From Fructobacillus apis (GTDB taxonomy: Bacteria; Bacillota; Bacilli; Lactobacillales; Lactobacillaceae): 64,000 nt of DNA. A model generated the notes under the pieces. That model did no database searches and had not been told where the DNA came from. It worked only from the letters and a program-made list of their open reading frames with translations. Positions 26,789-35,887 of this stretch are shown here, in pieces (position 1 is the stretch's first letter; each line of letters begins with the position of its first letter). The translations under genes and the position numbers were made by a program. The stretch lies in the NCBI RefSeq assembly GCF_023893635.1, contig NZ_JAMWYK010000003.1, forward strand, positions 1 through 64,000, written 5' to 3'.

Positions 26789-27320
26789 GTTTAACTCTCC
26801 AATCTGATAGTAATTGATTCAATTGTGCTCGTTTTGCACGGTGTTCGTTATCGGCTTCACTACCATTTTGATAGCGCGCCACAAATCCCAAAATACTTTC
26901 TTCAATGAGTGGTCGGACAATCTTAACGTCCACGACCTGATAGTTGATGTAAATGGCCAGGTACTCCAATTTATTGAAGTACCTTTCCGTTTCTAATTCA
27001 TTCACAACCAATTCACGGATAGCTTCATCCACTTCGTCAATCTCATTTTGATTAATTCCTTCATAACGGTTTTCCCGATAAAAATCCTCTTTCATCGCTT
27101 GAATCCGAACATCGTATTGCTGGTTTAACTCTTCCAGTTCAACCTCCCAGCCGTTCTGAAACTTTTGTAAAAACTCAAGGGACTGAATCACTCGGTCTCT
27201 TTTCTGGTCCTCCTCTCGATTTGTTACATCCTGTTGGTACACCTTCACTCCAATCCAAATTGCGATGAGCTGCAGAGCCTGCGCCATCTGAACAAGAAAC
27301 TTCATTGCACTTCCAATCAT
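26781..27320 (-). CDS. Membrane-anchored coiled-coil protein, DUF4760-like
   Basis: A 179-residue protein with one N-terminal hydrophobic segment (about 5-25), a long charged coiled-coil region (30-110), and a C-terminal part with a hydrophobic pattern around YFNKLEYLAIYINYQVVDV (near 115-135). That pattern reminds me of DUF4760 proteins, which are membrane-linked and of unknown function; the match is weak. The ATG at 27320 is preceded by GAGAGGAGG (minus strand). It is the first gene of a three-gene unit with the two tiny paralogues, next to tRNA-Arg. Confidence 0.65.
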   Translation of the reverse strand: MIGSAMKFLVQMAQALQLIAIWIGVKVYQQDVTNREEDQKRDRVIQSLEFLQKFQNGWEVELEELNQQYDVRIQAMKEDFYRENRYEGINQNEIDEVDEAIRELVVNELETERYFNKLEYLAIYINYQVVDVKIVRPLIEESILGFVARYQNGSEADNEHRAKRAQLNQLLSDWRVKHD

Positions 27321-27434
27321 TGTTGCCTCCTCTCAGGCAACTCCCTATTTTCACCCTTACTATCTTCCCTTTCCTTTCCCCCGTCAATCTTTTTTCATTT
27401 TTTATGTCATTTAGGACACGCACTTTTTTCAAAA

Positions 27435-27467
27435 CAAAAAAGCCATCCAAAATGGATGGCTTTTGAT
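27435..27467 (-). terminator. Terminator after the ECF S-component gene
   Basis: On the minus strand the stem AAAGCCATCC / GGATGGCTTT with a TTTT run follows the stop codon by about ten bases. Confidence 0.85.
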
Positions 27468-27474
27468 CGTCATT

Positions 27475-28065
27475 TTAATTTGTTTTCTTAACGATGTCAC
27501 GGCCCACTACCATGGTGATGACACCATTGGCAATCACTTCAAAGATGAAGTTCAAGGCCAGGGCACTCGCGATGAAGAACAGCAAGTGATCGCTTGGAAT
27601 CCCGTAAGCATTGGTTGGTAACACAGTCAATGACAACCAGGAAAGAAGGATGGTCACCGACGTGTTAATCAAAGCGGACAAGCCTCCCAAAGAAAAGAGG
27701 CGCAGACTCGACGTTTTGTTTTGGAGGAAACGTTTTGCAAGAAGTCCGATGAGAAGACCAATCAACAAACGTGGCACGTAAGCAATCAACGGGTTTGAAA
27801 ACAACAGGGAACCAAAGGTTCCCGGGTGCAGCAGCGCACGGACCATTGAGAAGGTTCCCCAGAAAAAGGCCACGGTCGCACCGGACTTTGGCCCCAGCAC
27901 AATCGCTGCCAAGGCAACCGTTGCCGGTAAGATGACGGCGGAAGCCCCGATGAAGAAAGCACCCAGCGGCAAGTAGCCCAAGAAAGGCACGGCCGACTGT
28001 AACAAAATGATGGCAACGAAAATCGTTGTCAGCACAAAGTGTTGGTTCTTACTGTTCGTTTTCAT
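27475..28065 (-). CDS. ECF transporter S component
   Basis: A 196-residue integral membrane protein with about six hydrophobic segments. The layout is that of the substrate-binding S component of energy-coupling-factor vitamin transporters. The segments LLQSAVPFLGYLPLGAFFIGASAVILPATVA and ALNFIFEVIANGVITM fit. S components of the Lactobacillales share a common EcfAA'T module coded elsewhere, so a lone gene is normal. The vitamin cannot be deduced; pantothenate- or folate-type S components are possibilities. It has its own terminator. Confidence 0.8.
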   Translation of the reverse strand: MKTNSKNQHFVLTTIFVAIILLQSAVPFLGYLPLGAFFIGASAVILPATVALAAIVLGPKSGATVAFFWGTFSMVRALLHPGTFGSLLFSNPLIAYVPRLLIGLLIGLLAKRFLQNKTSSLRLFSLGGLSALINTSVTILLSWLSLTVLPTNAYGIPSDHLLFFIASALALNFIFEVIANGVITMVVGRDIVKKTN

Positions 28066-28144
28066 AGCAAATCTCTCCTAACATCAATGCTAAGAGTATA
28101 GCGAGAAGCCCTTACACTGTCAAATAAACAAATCAAAGGGACAA

Positions 28145-29008
28145 TTAGAACTGCAAGAGCAATCGGTTCAAACGTGGCGCGTAAATGTCACCGAAACGAA
28201 CGAAGTGCATCAAAATGTAGTAGAACTCATACCACTTGAAGCGTTCTTCGTACCCTTCGTCCAACGGATAAGCCTTTTCATACCCCTCATAGAAGGACTT
28301 GGCAAATCCTGGGAAGACCTTTGAAACGGCAAGATCGTATTCACGGTCACCGTAAAAGGCGTTTGGATCAATAAAGACCGGTTGGCCCTTTTCATCAAAC
28401 ATGAAGTTTCCGGCCCATAAGTCACCGTGCAAGAGTGATGGCTTGACGTTCTTGGCGTGCTCGTCGTTTAAGATCGCTTTTTTCAAGTTATCGAAGTGGT
28501 CACCACGTTGTGTTAACCAGAAGCCCTTCTTGATGGCTTGTTGCATTAAGGGTTCCAAGCGACGGTGAACGAAGAAATCCGCCCAGGAATCCGTCCAAGT
28601 GTTATCCTTTGGCACCGTGTCGTACTGGTTTGACAGATCAAAGCCGCACTTGTCGTTTTTTTCTTGGTGCAAGACAGCTAAGGCGCGTCCTAAGTCGCCT
28701 TGGTTTGCTGGACCATTTGAGACCCATGACAAAAGTAGGTAAGCAAAGCCGCGGTTCTCCCCTTGCTTAATTACTTTTGGCACCGTCACAGAATGGCTCA
28801 AGGCCTTCAAAGAAGCAACCTCAGAATCAAAGTAGTGCTTATCTTGATTTGGCTGCACCTTCAAGAAATAGCGGTCGTTGCCGGAATAAAGTGAAAAGGC
28901 CCAGTTGACGTCACCACCAGAAACTGGTTTCAAGTCGTGGGGATTTTGCAAGTTAAGCCGGGTCACAAAGTCAGGACCTAAGTCATGAGCACGTTCTGCT
29001 TTCAGCAT
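28145..29008 (-). CDS. Fructosamine/ketosamine-3-kinase family protein
   Basis: A 287-residue protein-kinase-like small-molecule kinase. ATP-binding residues sit in the N-terminal lobe (NWAFSLYSGNDRYFLKVQ), the catalytic loop is LLHGDLWAGNFMF near 200, and the metal-binding aspartate is in VFIDPNAFYGDREYDLAV. Members phosphorylate ketosamines on glycated proteins or free ribulosamines and so reverse glycation. The AGGAGG ribosome site directly follows the T-run of a terminator, which suggests regulated read-through. Confidence 0.88.
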   Translation of the reverse strand: MLKAERAHDLGPDFVTRLNLQNPHDLKPVSGGDVNWAFSLYSGNDRYFLKVQPNQDKHYFDSEVASLKALSHSVTVPKVIKQGENRGFAYLLLSWVSNGPANQGDLGRALAVLHQEKNDKCGFDLSNQYDTVPKDNTWTDSWADFFVHRRLEPLMQQAIKKGFWLTQRGDHFDNLKKAILNDEHAKNVKPSLLHGDLWAGNFMFDEKGQPVFIDPNAFYGDREYDLAVSKVFPGFAKSFYEGYEKAYPLDEGYEERFKWYEFYYILMHFVRFGDIYAPRLNRLLLQF

Positions 29009-29020
29009 AAAATAACCTCC

Positions 29021-29066
29021 TAAAAAAATAAAAAACAGCCTCCGAAATTAATCGAAAACTGTTTTT
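29021..29066 (-). terminator. Terminator directly in front of the ketosamine kinase gene
   Basis: On the minus strand, AAAAACAG pairs with CTGTTTTT, followed by a long T-rich run that ends at the AGGAGG of the kinase gene. It is placed like an attenuator; the 27-codon ORF upstream runs into its 5' arm. Confidence 0.75.
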
Positions 29067-29131
29067 GAGCAAAAAAGGGCCTTAGCTGTGGTTTGTTCTA
29101 CTAAAATTTCGAGCAAAGTACATTCAGACAT
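29048..29131 (-). CDS. Possible 27-residue leader peptide
   Basis: A short frame starting ATG at 29131, five bases after GGAGGG, encoding MSECTLLEILVEQTTAKAL and ending CSKTVFD. The last codons overlap the 5' arm of the terminator before the ketosamine kinase gene. The strong ribosome site and the overlap resemble a leader peptide that could control read-through. No run of a single amino-acid codon is present, so classic attenuation by a starved tRNA is not apparent. It may also be a stand-alone small protein. Confidence 0.45.
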   Translation of the reverse strand: MSECTLLEILVEQTTAKALFCSKTVFD

Positions 29132-29227
29132 AAAGCCCTCCTATCTACTTCAACTCTACCACAGAAAAGAAAGTCCGAACAACGGTTTTTATTACATTTC
29201 GGTAAAAACTGTTGTTGGAATGACTTT

Positions 29228-30640
29228 TTAGCTGTTCACACGACCGAGGTCGTCTTTTTCTTTGAGGTTGTTATTGGCGCGGTCCAAGACCGTTTGGCCA
29301 TCCACTGGCGTAATCACACCGTTTTCATAAACCGTCTCGAGAAGGTCCTTACCAGGGGTTCCCTGTGGCACCGTCTGCAAGCGGCCCGAATCATCCACGA
29401 TAACCTTGAGCAAACCAGACTTTGACGCCTTCGTTGGGTCTGTCTTTGGCTGCTTCTTGATGTCGAGGTCTTCGCCTTCGTTGGTGTGGGCGTACGCGGC
29501 CTTGATGGCGAAACGTTCCGTATCACGGGTGAAGCCTTCTTGGAGAAGTCCACCACCTGATCCAACCACCAAGTTATCCGTTGACCAACCGCGGTCAATC
29601 AAGGCTTCGTACAACTTGATGATGGTGTCAGCCTTCATGCCGTCTCCTTGAATCAAACCAACGTTGTGCTTCAAGACCTTGTAACCCTTGTCGTTCACTT
29701 CGGTTCCGAAGATGTCGGCCAAGATGTCCAAGACGGCCAAATCCATCGTGATTGGATCACCTGAATCGGGACGCAAAACAACGCGGCCAGGACGGTTCTT
29801 GATTCGTTCCACCATTGCTTCTGAACCCACCACGTGGCGGACAAAGTTAAAGGTGTCGTAGGAATCGATGACGATTGAGACCGGCACTTCGTCCGGCGTG
29901 CGATCAAGCTGGGCGTTCAGGTAATCGCACTCCCCTTGGCCAGAACCATAGGCCGTTGCAACGGAGTGTTCCGTCGCCCAGATGGACTGTCCGCGGCCAG
30001 GAATGCCATAGACTTGGTCAAAGTAAGTCGAAGCGGCCAGGTTATCGGACCCACGGAAGTGGAGCAAGTGGGCGGCACCGGCGCGTTGACCAGACTCCAA
30101 CGACGTTGCGCCGCGGAGGCCGAAGTCGTTGACCATGATTGGCAAGACATCGGTCGTCCCTGCCTTTTCAACGAGTGGCAAAAGACGCTTCTTGATGTAA
30201 AGCGAGTTCGTGGCGATGGTCGTTGGGTACCAAACGTGCATCAACATCACTTCAAGGGCGTTCAAGGACGTGGCGAACCAATCCTCCGTCGACTCGATTG
30301 TGAAGAGCGCGGTTCCCGTAGGCACCTCCAAACCTTCAGGCAAGGCCTTGATGCGAACTGGGAAGTGCCCCAGGTCGCGGACCTTTTCCCAAACGGAACG
30401 GTTGAAGTAAGCCTTGGTTCCGAAGGTTTCTTCGGCCACCTTTTCGGCTTCGTCAATCATTTCCGTGGTCACGGGTGTCTTGAAGTAGTCGTGCAAGATC
30501 ATGGAAATCCCGAACCAGGAAACGGTTGGGAACTTTCCACCCACACGGGCTTCCCCGTATGAGTAGAGCTTGTTGATGTTTTGTGGATACTGCAAATGGT
30601 GCGTTAACTTGTAAGCATCCGTTGCAAGAATCAAATTCAT
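29228..30640 (-). CDS. nadV: Nicotinamide phosphoribosyltransferase
   Basis: About 470 residues, matching NAMPT/NadV type enzymes: TDAYKLTHHLQYP near residue 6, FGLRGATSLESGQRAGAAHL near 180, and the PRPP and nicotinamide pocket residues RPDSGDP near 290, VGLIQGDGM near 330 and VVGSGGGLLQ. It converts nicotinamide and PRPP to NMN in a one-step NAD salvage route. The ATG at 30640 follows AGAGGAG by about ten bases; the open frame extending to 30988 covers promoter and repeat sequence and is not coding. Confidence 0.92.
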   Translation of the reverse strand: MNLILATDAYKLTHHLQYPQNINKLYSYGEARVGGKFPTVSWFGISMILHDYFKTPVTTEMIDEAEKVAEETFGTKAYFNRSVWEKVRDLGHFPVRIKALPEGLEVPTGTALFTIESTEDWFATSLNALEVMLMHVWYPTTIATNSLYIKKRLLPLVEKAGTTDVLPIMVNDFGLRGATSLESGQRAGAAHLLHFRGSDNLAASTYFDQVYGIPGRGQSIWATEHSVATAYGSGQGECDYLNAQLDRTPDEVPVSIVIDSYDTFNFVRHVVGSEAMVERIKNRPGRVVLRPDSGDPITMDLAVLDILADIFGTEVNDKGYKVLKHNVGLIQGDGMKADTIIKLYEALIDRGWSTDNLVVGSGGGLLQEGFTRDTERFAIKAAYAHTNEGEDLDIKKQPKTDPTKASKSGLLKVIVDDSGRLQTVPQGTPGKDLLETVYENGVITPVDGQTVLDRANNNLKEKDDLGRVNS

Positions 30641-30740
30641 GATGGTGTTTCTCCTCTTTGTTTTTATGCAGAGCCGTAGATGGATAAACGCTCTGTATGG
30701 AATGAATTCCAACGCCTGTACGATTCCAGGCATTTCATCC

Positions 30741-30769
30741 ATTATAACTGACTTGGGCTTTTTATTAAA
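30741..30769 (-). promoter_or_regulatory. Candidate nadV promoter
   Basis: On the minus strand TTTAAT (30764-30769) and TATAAT (30741-30746) are separated by 17 bases. The predicted transcript has a leader of about 95 bases containing an inverted repeat. Confidence 0.55.
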
Positions 30770-30787
30770 CAAGGCGGCAGTTATGCC

Positions 30788-30863
30788 AGGAATTTCTGAT
30801 AAATATGGCGGTGGCGAAAGCGATTTCTGTGGCCACTTGATGGCGAAAGGAATTTCTAATGGC
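30788..30863. repeat. Repeats upstream of the nadV promoter
   Basis: Two copies of TGGCGAAAG[C/G][G/A]ATTTCT at 30812-30828 and 30841-30857, 29 bases apart, each followed by GGC within five bases. A third partial copy, GGAATTTCTGAT, starts at 30789. They lie just upstream of the -35 position of the nadV promoter and are candidates for binding sites of a regulator. Confidence 0.65.
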
Positions 30864-30969
30864 TGCTCGATTCCAAAACAAGCTTGCGCGCCACGCTTTT
30901 GAATCAAGGAGAATGCGGAAGCTGGGGGACACCTGTAAGGCAAGCAGCGCGCGATGCTGCAAGTTCGCA

Positions 30970-31005
30970 GAAAAAAAGCGCTTGGCAAACAAATGCCAAG
31001 CGCGT
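30970..31005 (-). terminator. Terminator after dedA
   Basis: On the minus strand GCGCTTGGCA / TGCCAAGCGC with a short TTTGTT loop is followed by TTTTTTT, just after the dedA stop. Confidence 0.88.
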
Positions 31006-31016
31006 TTTCATATCAA

Positions 31017-31670
31017 TTACTTCTTCTTGTTCAACATCGCCTTGATAACGGCAATGATGGATGGCAACAACGTCACGAAGACGATTCCCAAGATGATGGC
31101 TGAGAAGTGTTCCGCCACAAACGGGATGTTACCGAACAGCGCACCCGCTCCGGTCATCAAGAATGACCATGAGAAGGCGGCGATGAACGTGTACGTCACA
31201 AAGCGGCGGAAGTTGAAGGCTGAAAGCCCCGCCACAAACGGCACGAACGTCCGGATGATTGGCACGTAGCGTCCCATGATGACCGCTACCCCACCGTGCT
31301 TTTGGAAGAACGCTTCCGCGTCTTCGATGTGTGAGCCCTTAATCAAGAATGAGAACGGCTTCTTATCGAGCAACGGACGACCACCCTTGCGAGCAATCAA
31401 GTAGTTGGTCAAATCACCGACCATCGCGGCGACGAAGAAGAGCACCATGAACACCCAGTGGTTCAAGCCAGCGGCCTGACCGGCGGGCGTCATTGAAATC
31501 GCACCCGCTGCAAAGAGCAGTGAGTCTCCAGGCAAGAAGGGCAGCACGATGGCTCCCGTTTCCACCAAGATAATCGCAAACAAAATCAAGTAGGTCCAAG
31601 CACCGAAGTGTTGTACCAAGTTTGCGATGTGGGCGTCGATGTGCAGAATAAAGTTAATTAAAGTTGCCAA
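31017..31670 (-). CDS. DedA family membrane protein
   Basis: About 217 residues with several membrane segments and the DedA signatures LPFLPGDSLLFAAG near 45 and RYVPIIRTFVPFVAG near 140, the latter being the conserved arginine-proline motif of the VTT/SNARE-associated fold. DedA proteins act in lipid carrier (undecaprenyl phosphate or phosphatidylethanolamine) flipping. The start is read as TTG at 31670, seven bases after GGAG; the open frame to 31748 has no ribosome site and encodes residues not seen in the family. Confidence 0.85.
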   Translation of the reverse strand: MATLINFILHIDAHIANLVQHFGAWTYLILFAIILVETGAIVLPFLPGDSLLFAAGAISMTPAGQAAGLNHWVFMVLFFVAAMVGDLTNYLIARKGGRPLLDKKPFSFLIKGSHIEDAEAFFQKHGGVAVIMGRYVPIIRTFVPFVAGLSAFNFRRFVTYTFIAAFSWSFLMTGAGALFGNIPFVAEHFSAIILGIVFVTLLPSIIAVIKAMLNKKK

Positions 31671-31785
31671 AATTGGTCTCCAATAAAATGTGTGTTCGAA
31701 TGGTAAAGTCAAAAGCGACCCCGACGTTAGTCTCGACGAAGCCACCAACCAGTTGCGCCCCCGCTAAGAGGAGCAACAGCGTTTT

Positions 31786-33168
31786 TTATTGTTCCGTCAA
31801 CGCTTCCTTCGGCTGGAAGTAAGATACCAATCCGAAGACCACCAACCAGATCGTTGAACCGATGGCTGGGATCACGGATGATTCGTTGAAGAACAACGTC
31901 ACGTAGACGAAGACGAAGAAGACGGCAGCCATTGGGACTGCAATCTTTGGTGCCTTCACCAAGAAACCGTCGGCCATGTAGTCCTTTGACTTGCGGTACT
32001 GCCAGTACGTTGCCAAGATCAAGATGTAAATCATCAAGAACATGTCCGTTGCCGCTGACGTCACGAAGACGAAGGCGTCGGAGATGGCTGGGATGGCAGA
32101 AAAGATTGGTGAACCAACTGAAATCAAAGCTGAGAACAAGATGGCCTTACCAGGCAAACCGCGCTTTGATTGCTTTGCAAATGGTTGCAAGAACTTGGCG
32201 CGTGATTCCTTGGCCAATGAGTAGAAGTTACGTCCCGTTGAGAACAGGATGGAGTTAAATGATGAGGCAGCGGCCGTCAACACAACGAAGTTGATGATGG
32301 CAGCGGCACCCTTCAAACCAACCAATTCGAAGACCATTACGAATGGTGATTGGTGGGCAGGAATTTGCTTCCATGGGTAAATCGTCATGATCACGAACAA
32401 GGCACCCAAGTAGAAGAAGAGCACACGGAATGGAATCTGGTTAATTGCCTTTGGCAAGATCTTACGTGGGTTGTCCGTTTCGGCAATCGTCATTCCGATG
32501 AATTCCATTCCAACGAAGGCAAACATCACCATCTGGAAGGCGTTCACGAAGTTCACCCAACCGTTTGGCAGCAAGCTGAAGTTTCCAAAGAAGTTTGAGA
32601 ATTCCACGTGACCAACTGGCGTTTCGAAGTGGCCGAAGGCCATGATCAAACCAGTGGCAATCAAGGCCAAGATGGCGATGATCTTAATCATGGAGAACCA
32701 GAATTCCATTTCACCGAAAAGTGAAACGGCAATCAGGTTAACCCCTGCCAACACAGCCAAGAAGGCCAATTGGATGATCCATTCTGGCATCGTTGGGAAC
32801 CAGAATTGCACGTACTTTCCGATGGCTGTTAATTCGGCCATTCCGAAGAAGATCAACGTGACCCAGTAGGACCAGCGGGCAAAGAAGCCGACGCGGTTTC
32901 CCAAGTACTTCGTCATGTAGGCGATGAAGGTTGGCTTGGTTGGGTCTTGGTAGAGCATTTCACCCATGGCACGCATCATGATGAACATCATGGCACCGAT
33001 GATAGCGTACACGAGCAAGATTGCGGGACCGGCGTATGAGATGGAGTTTCCGGCACCCATGAAGAGTCCGGTTCCAATCGTTCCACCAATGGCAATCAAT
33101 TGAATGTGACGATTTTGCAGACCCTTCTGAGCCTTGGGTTCGTCAACTGTTTGATTTTCCTGTGACAT
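31786..33168 (-). CDS. Amino acid permease of the APC superfamily (AAT family)
   Basis: A 460-residue protein with 12 membrane segments. It has IAIGGTIGTGLFMGAGNSI near residue 28, the family-typical GEMLYQDPTKPTF and the VGMEFIGMTIAETDNPRK segment near 220. Closest in style to the D-Ala/Gly/D-Ser (CycA) or GABA/lysine permeases; the substrate is not readable. A moderately good hairpin without strong T-run lies downstream. Confidence 0.85.
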   Translation of the reverse strand: MSQENQTVDEPKAQKGLQNRHIQLIAIGGTIGTGLFMGAGNSISYAGPAILLVYAIIGAMMFIMMRAMGEMLYQDPTKPTFIAYMTKYLGNRVGFFARWSYWVTLIFFGMAELTAIGKYVQFWFPTMPEWIIQLAFLAVLAGVNLIAVSLFGEMEFWFSMIKIIAILALIATGLIMAFGHFETPVGHVEFSNFFGNFSLLPNGWVNFVNAFQMVMFAFVGMEFIGMTIAETDNPRKILPKAINQIPFRVLFFYLGALFVIMTIYPWKQIPAHQSPFVMVFELVGLKGAAAIINFVVLTAAASSFNSILFSTGRNFYSLAKESRAKFLQPFAKQSKRGLPGKAILFSALISVGSPIFSAIPAISDAFVFVTSAATDMFLMIYILILATYWQYRKSKDYMADGFLVKAPKIAVPMAAVFFVFVYVTLFFNESSVIPAIGSTIWLVVFGLVSYFQPKEALTEQ

Positions 33169-33240
33169 ATTATTCCCCTTGATTCTTTATAACAGAAGAC
33201 AGCTAGTCTAAGTTGTCTAGCTGCCTTCGTTTCTTTTAAA

Positions 33241-35205
33241 TTATGCTTCTTCGTCAGGACGTGAGTAACGAGCGACGTCGTCCAAGACCATTTGCTTAAA
33301 GTCAGCTGCGGCCATGCTTGTTGTCTCTTGTTCTCCGTAACGACGAACCGTTACAGTGCCATTATCGGCTTCTTGGTCTCCCAAGACAAGCGTGTATGGC
33401 GTCTTCTTCGTTTGTGCATCACGGATGAGGTAACCCATCTTAGCAGAACGCGTATCGACGTTGGCACGCAAACCAGCTTCGGCCAATTCCTTTTGGATCT
33501 TCTTTGCGTAAGGTCCGTGGGCTTCGGCGTTAACTGGGATGATTTGCACTTGCAATGGCGCCAACCAAGTTGGGAAGGCACCCTTGTAGATTTCAATCAA
33601 GTAGGCCGTGAAGCGTTCCATCGTACCAACGATACCACGGTGCAACATCACTGGACGGTGGTTGTCTTGTCCGTCTTCACCGACGTAAGTCAAGTCGAAG
33701 CGTTCAGGCAACAAGAAGTCCAATTGGATGGTTGAAAGCGTTTCTTCACCACCCAAGGCCGTCTTCGTTTGGATATCCAACTTAGGACCGTAGAAGGCAG
33801 CTTCACCCGGTGCTTCGAAGTAGTCCAAGCCCATGTCGTCCATGGCGCGCTTCAATTGCGCTTGGGACTTTTCCCACATTTCATCGTCATCGAAGTACTT
33901 GGCCGTGTTTTCAGGGTCACGGTATGACAAACGGAAACGGTAGTCCGTGATGTCAAAGTCCTTGTAAACACCCATCGTCATCTTCAAGATGGACTTGAAT
34001 TCTTCTTCCAATTGGTCGGGCGCAACGAACGTGTGACCGTCGTTCAACGTCATTTCACGAACACGTGAAAGTCCCGTCAAGGCACCGGACTTTTCGTAAC
34101 GGTGCATCATACCAAGTTCCGCGATACGGAGTGGCAAGTCACGGTATGAGCGTGGCTTGTGTTGGTAGACGGAGATGTGTGATGGACAGTTCATTGGACG
34201 GAGTTCCAAGAATTCTCCGTCACCCATGTCCATTGGTGGGAACATGTCTTCACGGTAGTGGTCCCAGTGACCGGAAGTCTTGTACATGTTCAAGTTTGAA
34301 AGCACTGGCGTGTAAACGTGCAAGTAATCGTTAGCCAATTCCTTGTCCACGATGTAGCGTTCCACTTGGCGACGGATCGTGGCACCGTTTGGCAACCAAA
34401 CGGGCAATCCGGAACCAACCTTTTGGCTCGTGAAGAACAAGTCGAGGTCACGACCGATGTTACGGTGGTCGCGTTCCTTCATTTCGGCACGACGTGTGAG
34501 GTCAGCTTCCAAGTCTTCGGCCGTCCACCAAGCCGTTCCGTAAACACGTTGCATCACGTTGTTGTCGGAGTTACCGCGCCAGTATGAACCGGCAACGGAA
34601 ACCAACTTGAAGTGCTTGATCCAACCAGTTGATGGCACCAAGCCACCACGGTCGAGTTCGACGTGTTCACCTTGAACAGCAACGGAAATCTTTTCGTCTG
34701 CTGGCAAGTCGTTGATGAGTTCCACCTTGTATGGGTCGTCCTTGAAGGTTTCCAAGGCTTCCTCACGTGAGATTTCGTGGGACAAGATTGGCAAGTCTTC
34801 TTTGACAATCTTCTTCATCATCGCTTCGATTTCGGCGAAGTCTTCCACTGAAACTTGGTTTCCGGCTCCATTATCCGTGTCGTAGTAGAAACCGTTTTCG
34901 ATGGCAGGTCCAACTCCGAAGTGCACGTTTGCAAACTTTGGCAAACGGCGCATGGCCTGGGCCAACAAGTGGGAAGCTGAGTGATTCAACAGCTTCAACC
35001 CTTCTTCGTCTGACTTCGTGATTAATTCGAAGTCACCTGATGCCGTGATGGCGTCGTTCATGCCAACGTAGGCCCCGTTCACCTTTGCGGAAACGGACTT
35101 CTTGGCCAATGACTTGGCGATTGAAGCGGCCACTTCGATTGGCTTGACGCCCTCTTCAAAGGACTTCTTTGCCCCATCGGGGAAAGTTAATGTAATTTCA
35201 GCCAT
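33241..35205 (-). CDS. thrS: Threonyl-tRNA synthetase
   Basis: A 654-residue class II synthetase. It has an N-terminal TGS domain (1-62), an editing domain with [13 protein letters not shown] near 76 and the catalytic core. Visible core residues include the zinc cysteine in RPMNCPSH and histidines in HRYEKSGAL. Further segments are [22 protein letters not shown] and [10 protein letters not shown], followed by an anticodon-binding domain. Length and domains are complete. It is controlled by a T-box leader upstream. Confidence 0.95.
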   Translation of the reverse strand: MAEITLTFPDGAKKSFEEGVKPIEVAASIAKSLAKKSVSAKVNGAYVGMNDAITASGDFELITKSDEEGLKLLNHSASHLLAQAMRRLPKFANVHFGVGPAIENGFYYDTDNGAGNQVSVEDFAEIEAMMKKIVKEDLPILSHEISREEALETFKDDPYKVELINDLPADEKISVAVQGEHVELDRGGLVPSTGWIKHFKLVSVAGSYWRGNSDNNVMQRVYGTAWWTAEDLEADLTRRAEMKERDHRNIGRDLDLFFTSQKVGSGLPVWLPNGATIRRQVERYIVDKELANDYLHVYTPVLSNLNMYKTSGHWDHYREDMFPPMDMGDGEFLELRPMNCPSHISVYQHKPRSYRDLPLRIAELGMMHRYEKSGALTGLSRVREMTLNDGHTFVAPDQLEEEFKSILKMTMGVYKDFDITDYRFRLSYRDPENTAKYFDDDEMWEKSQAQLKRAMDDMGLDYFEAPGEAAFYGPKLDIQTKTALGGEETLSTIQLDFLLPERFDLTYVGEDGQDNHRPVMLHRGIVGTMERFTAYLIEIYKGAFPTWLAPLQVQIIPVNAEAHGPYAKKIQKELAEAGLRANVDTRSAKMGYLIRDAQTKKTPYTLVLGDQEADNGTVTVRRYGEQETTSMAAADFKQMVLDDVARYSRPDEEA

Positions 35206-35344
35206 ATTCCTTGCCTTCTTTCTTTTCTCTCTTGCTGATGACGGCTACTCGAGCAATCAATTGTCGAAACCGGTTTGCTTGGCTCCGCCGGGCTTTGCCC
35301 ATGGGAAAACGCAGCAAAGCTGCTTACCCCACTGCAAATACCTG

Positions 35345-35605
35345 AAGAACAGAAAAACGCCCCTCGTGCGCAAAAAGCACACAGAGGGACGTTTTACCGT
35401 GGTACCACCCAGTTTTCTGAGCTAAGCTCAGACTCTTAAACGTTTAACGGTGTTACCCGGGCAAAGTTTCATCACTTACTTCTTCACCATTCCGAGGTAG
35501 TCTCTTTTAACGCCCACACTAACTTTCACCAGCCGTTAGCTCTCTTTCGAGGGTTGATTAATCGAGTTGTCCTCATCAGCAATTTATTGGATTAATTATA
35601 ACACA
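35345..35605 (-). promoter_or_regulatory. T-box leader of thrS with promoter and terminator
   Basis: On the minus strand a TTGCCA-18-TATAAT promoter (35595-35624) precedes a structured leader. The T-box itself (GGGTGGTACCACGG) is at 35397-35410, and the terminator stem (ACGTCCCTCTGTGTGC / GCGCACGAGGGGCGT with T-run) at 35352-35394. A likely specifier ACC occurs in GACTACCTCGG within the Stem I region. Uncharged tRNA-Thr would stabilise the antiterminator and turn on thrS. Bases 35206-35344 between terminator and start codon hold nothing else I can identify. Confidence 0.9.
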
Positions 35606-35637
35606 GTTTTAAAAGCGCTGGCAATCGCTTCAATTGC

Positions 35638-35754
35638 TTACTTTGCGTCTTTCAAGACTTGGGCCAAGGCTTCACGTGCCACGTCGTCGTGGTCCAAGAT
35701 GCCGTGATCATATACGTTTTGCAAGGCTTGAACTTGCTTTTCTGATAATGCCAT
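35638..35754 (-). CDS. 38-residue hypothetical protein
   Basis: A short frame beginning MALSEKQVQALQNVYDHG and ending LAQVLKDAK, with a strong AAGGGGGTG ribosome site six bases before the ATG at 35754. Amphipathic helical composition, no membrane segment. Codon use matches the neighbouring genes. It lies upstream of the thrS promoter on the same strand. I do not recognise it. Confidence 0.6.
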   Translation of the reverse strand: MALSEKQVQALQNVYDHGILDHDDVAREALAQVLKDAK

Positions 35755-35887
35755 GGTGCACCCCCTTTTATTTGTTCCTATTATAGGGCAGCCATTCTAA
35801 AAAAACTAGGGGGAATTCGGCATTTTATGAAAATTTTCTAATTATACTGATTTTATTGTCTCTTTTACCATGTTTTTCAAACGCTTT

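Larger units (their letters stand above)
30641..31016. other. Intergenic region between dedA and nadV
   Basis: About 375 bases with a minus-strand promoter for nadV, a 5' leader hairpin (TGCCTG / CAGGCG, near 30712-30732), three related repeats at 30788-30863 and the dedA terminator. No coding region is supported here. Confidence 0.6.

Noticed and set aside
30641-30988. N-terminal extension of the nadV open frame by 116 codons
   Set aside because: It covers the promoter, repeats and leader; the ATG at 30640 has a good ribosome site and matches the family start.
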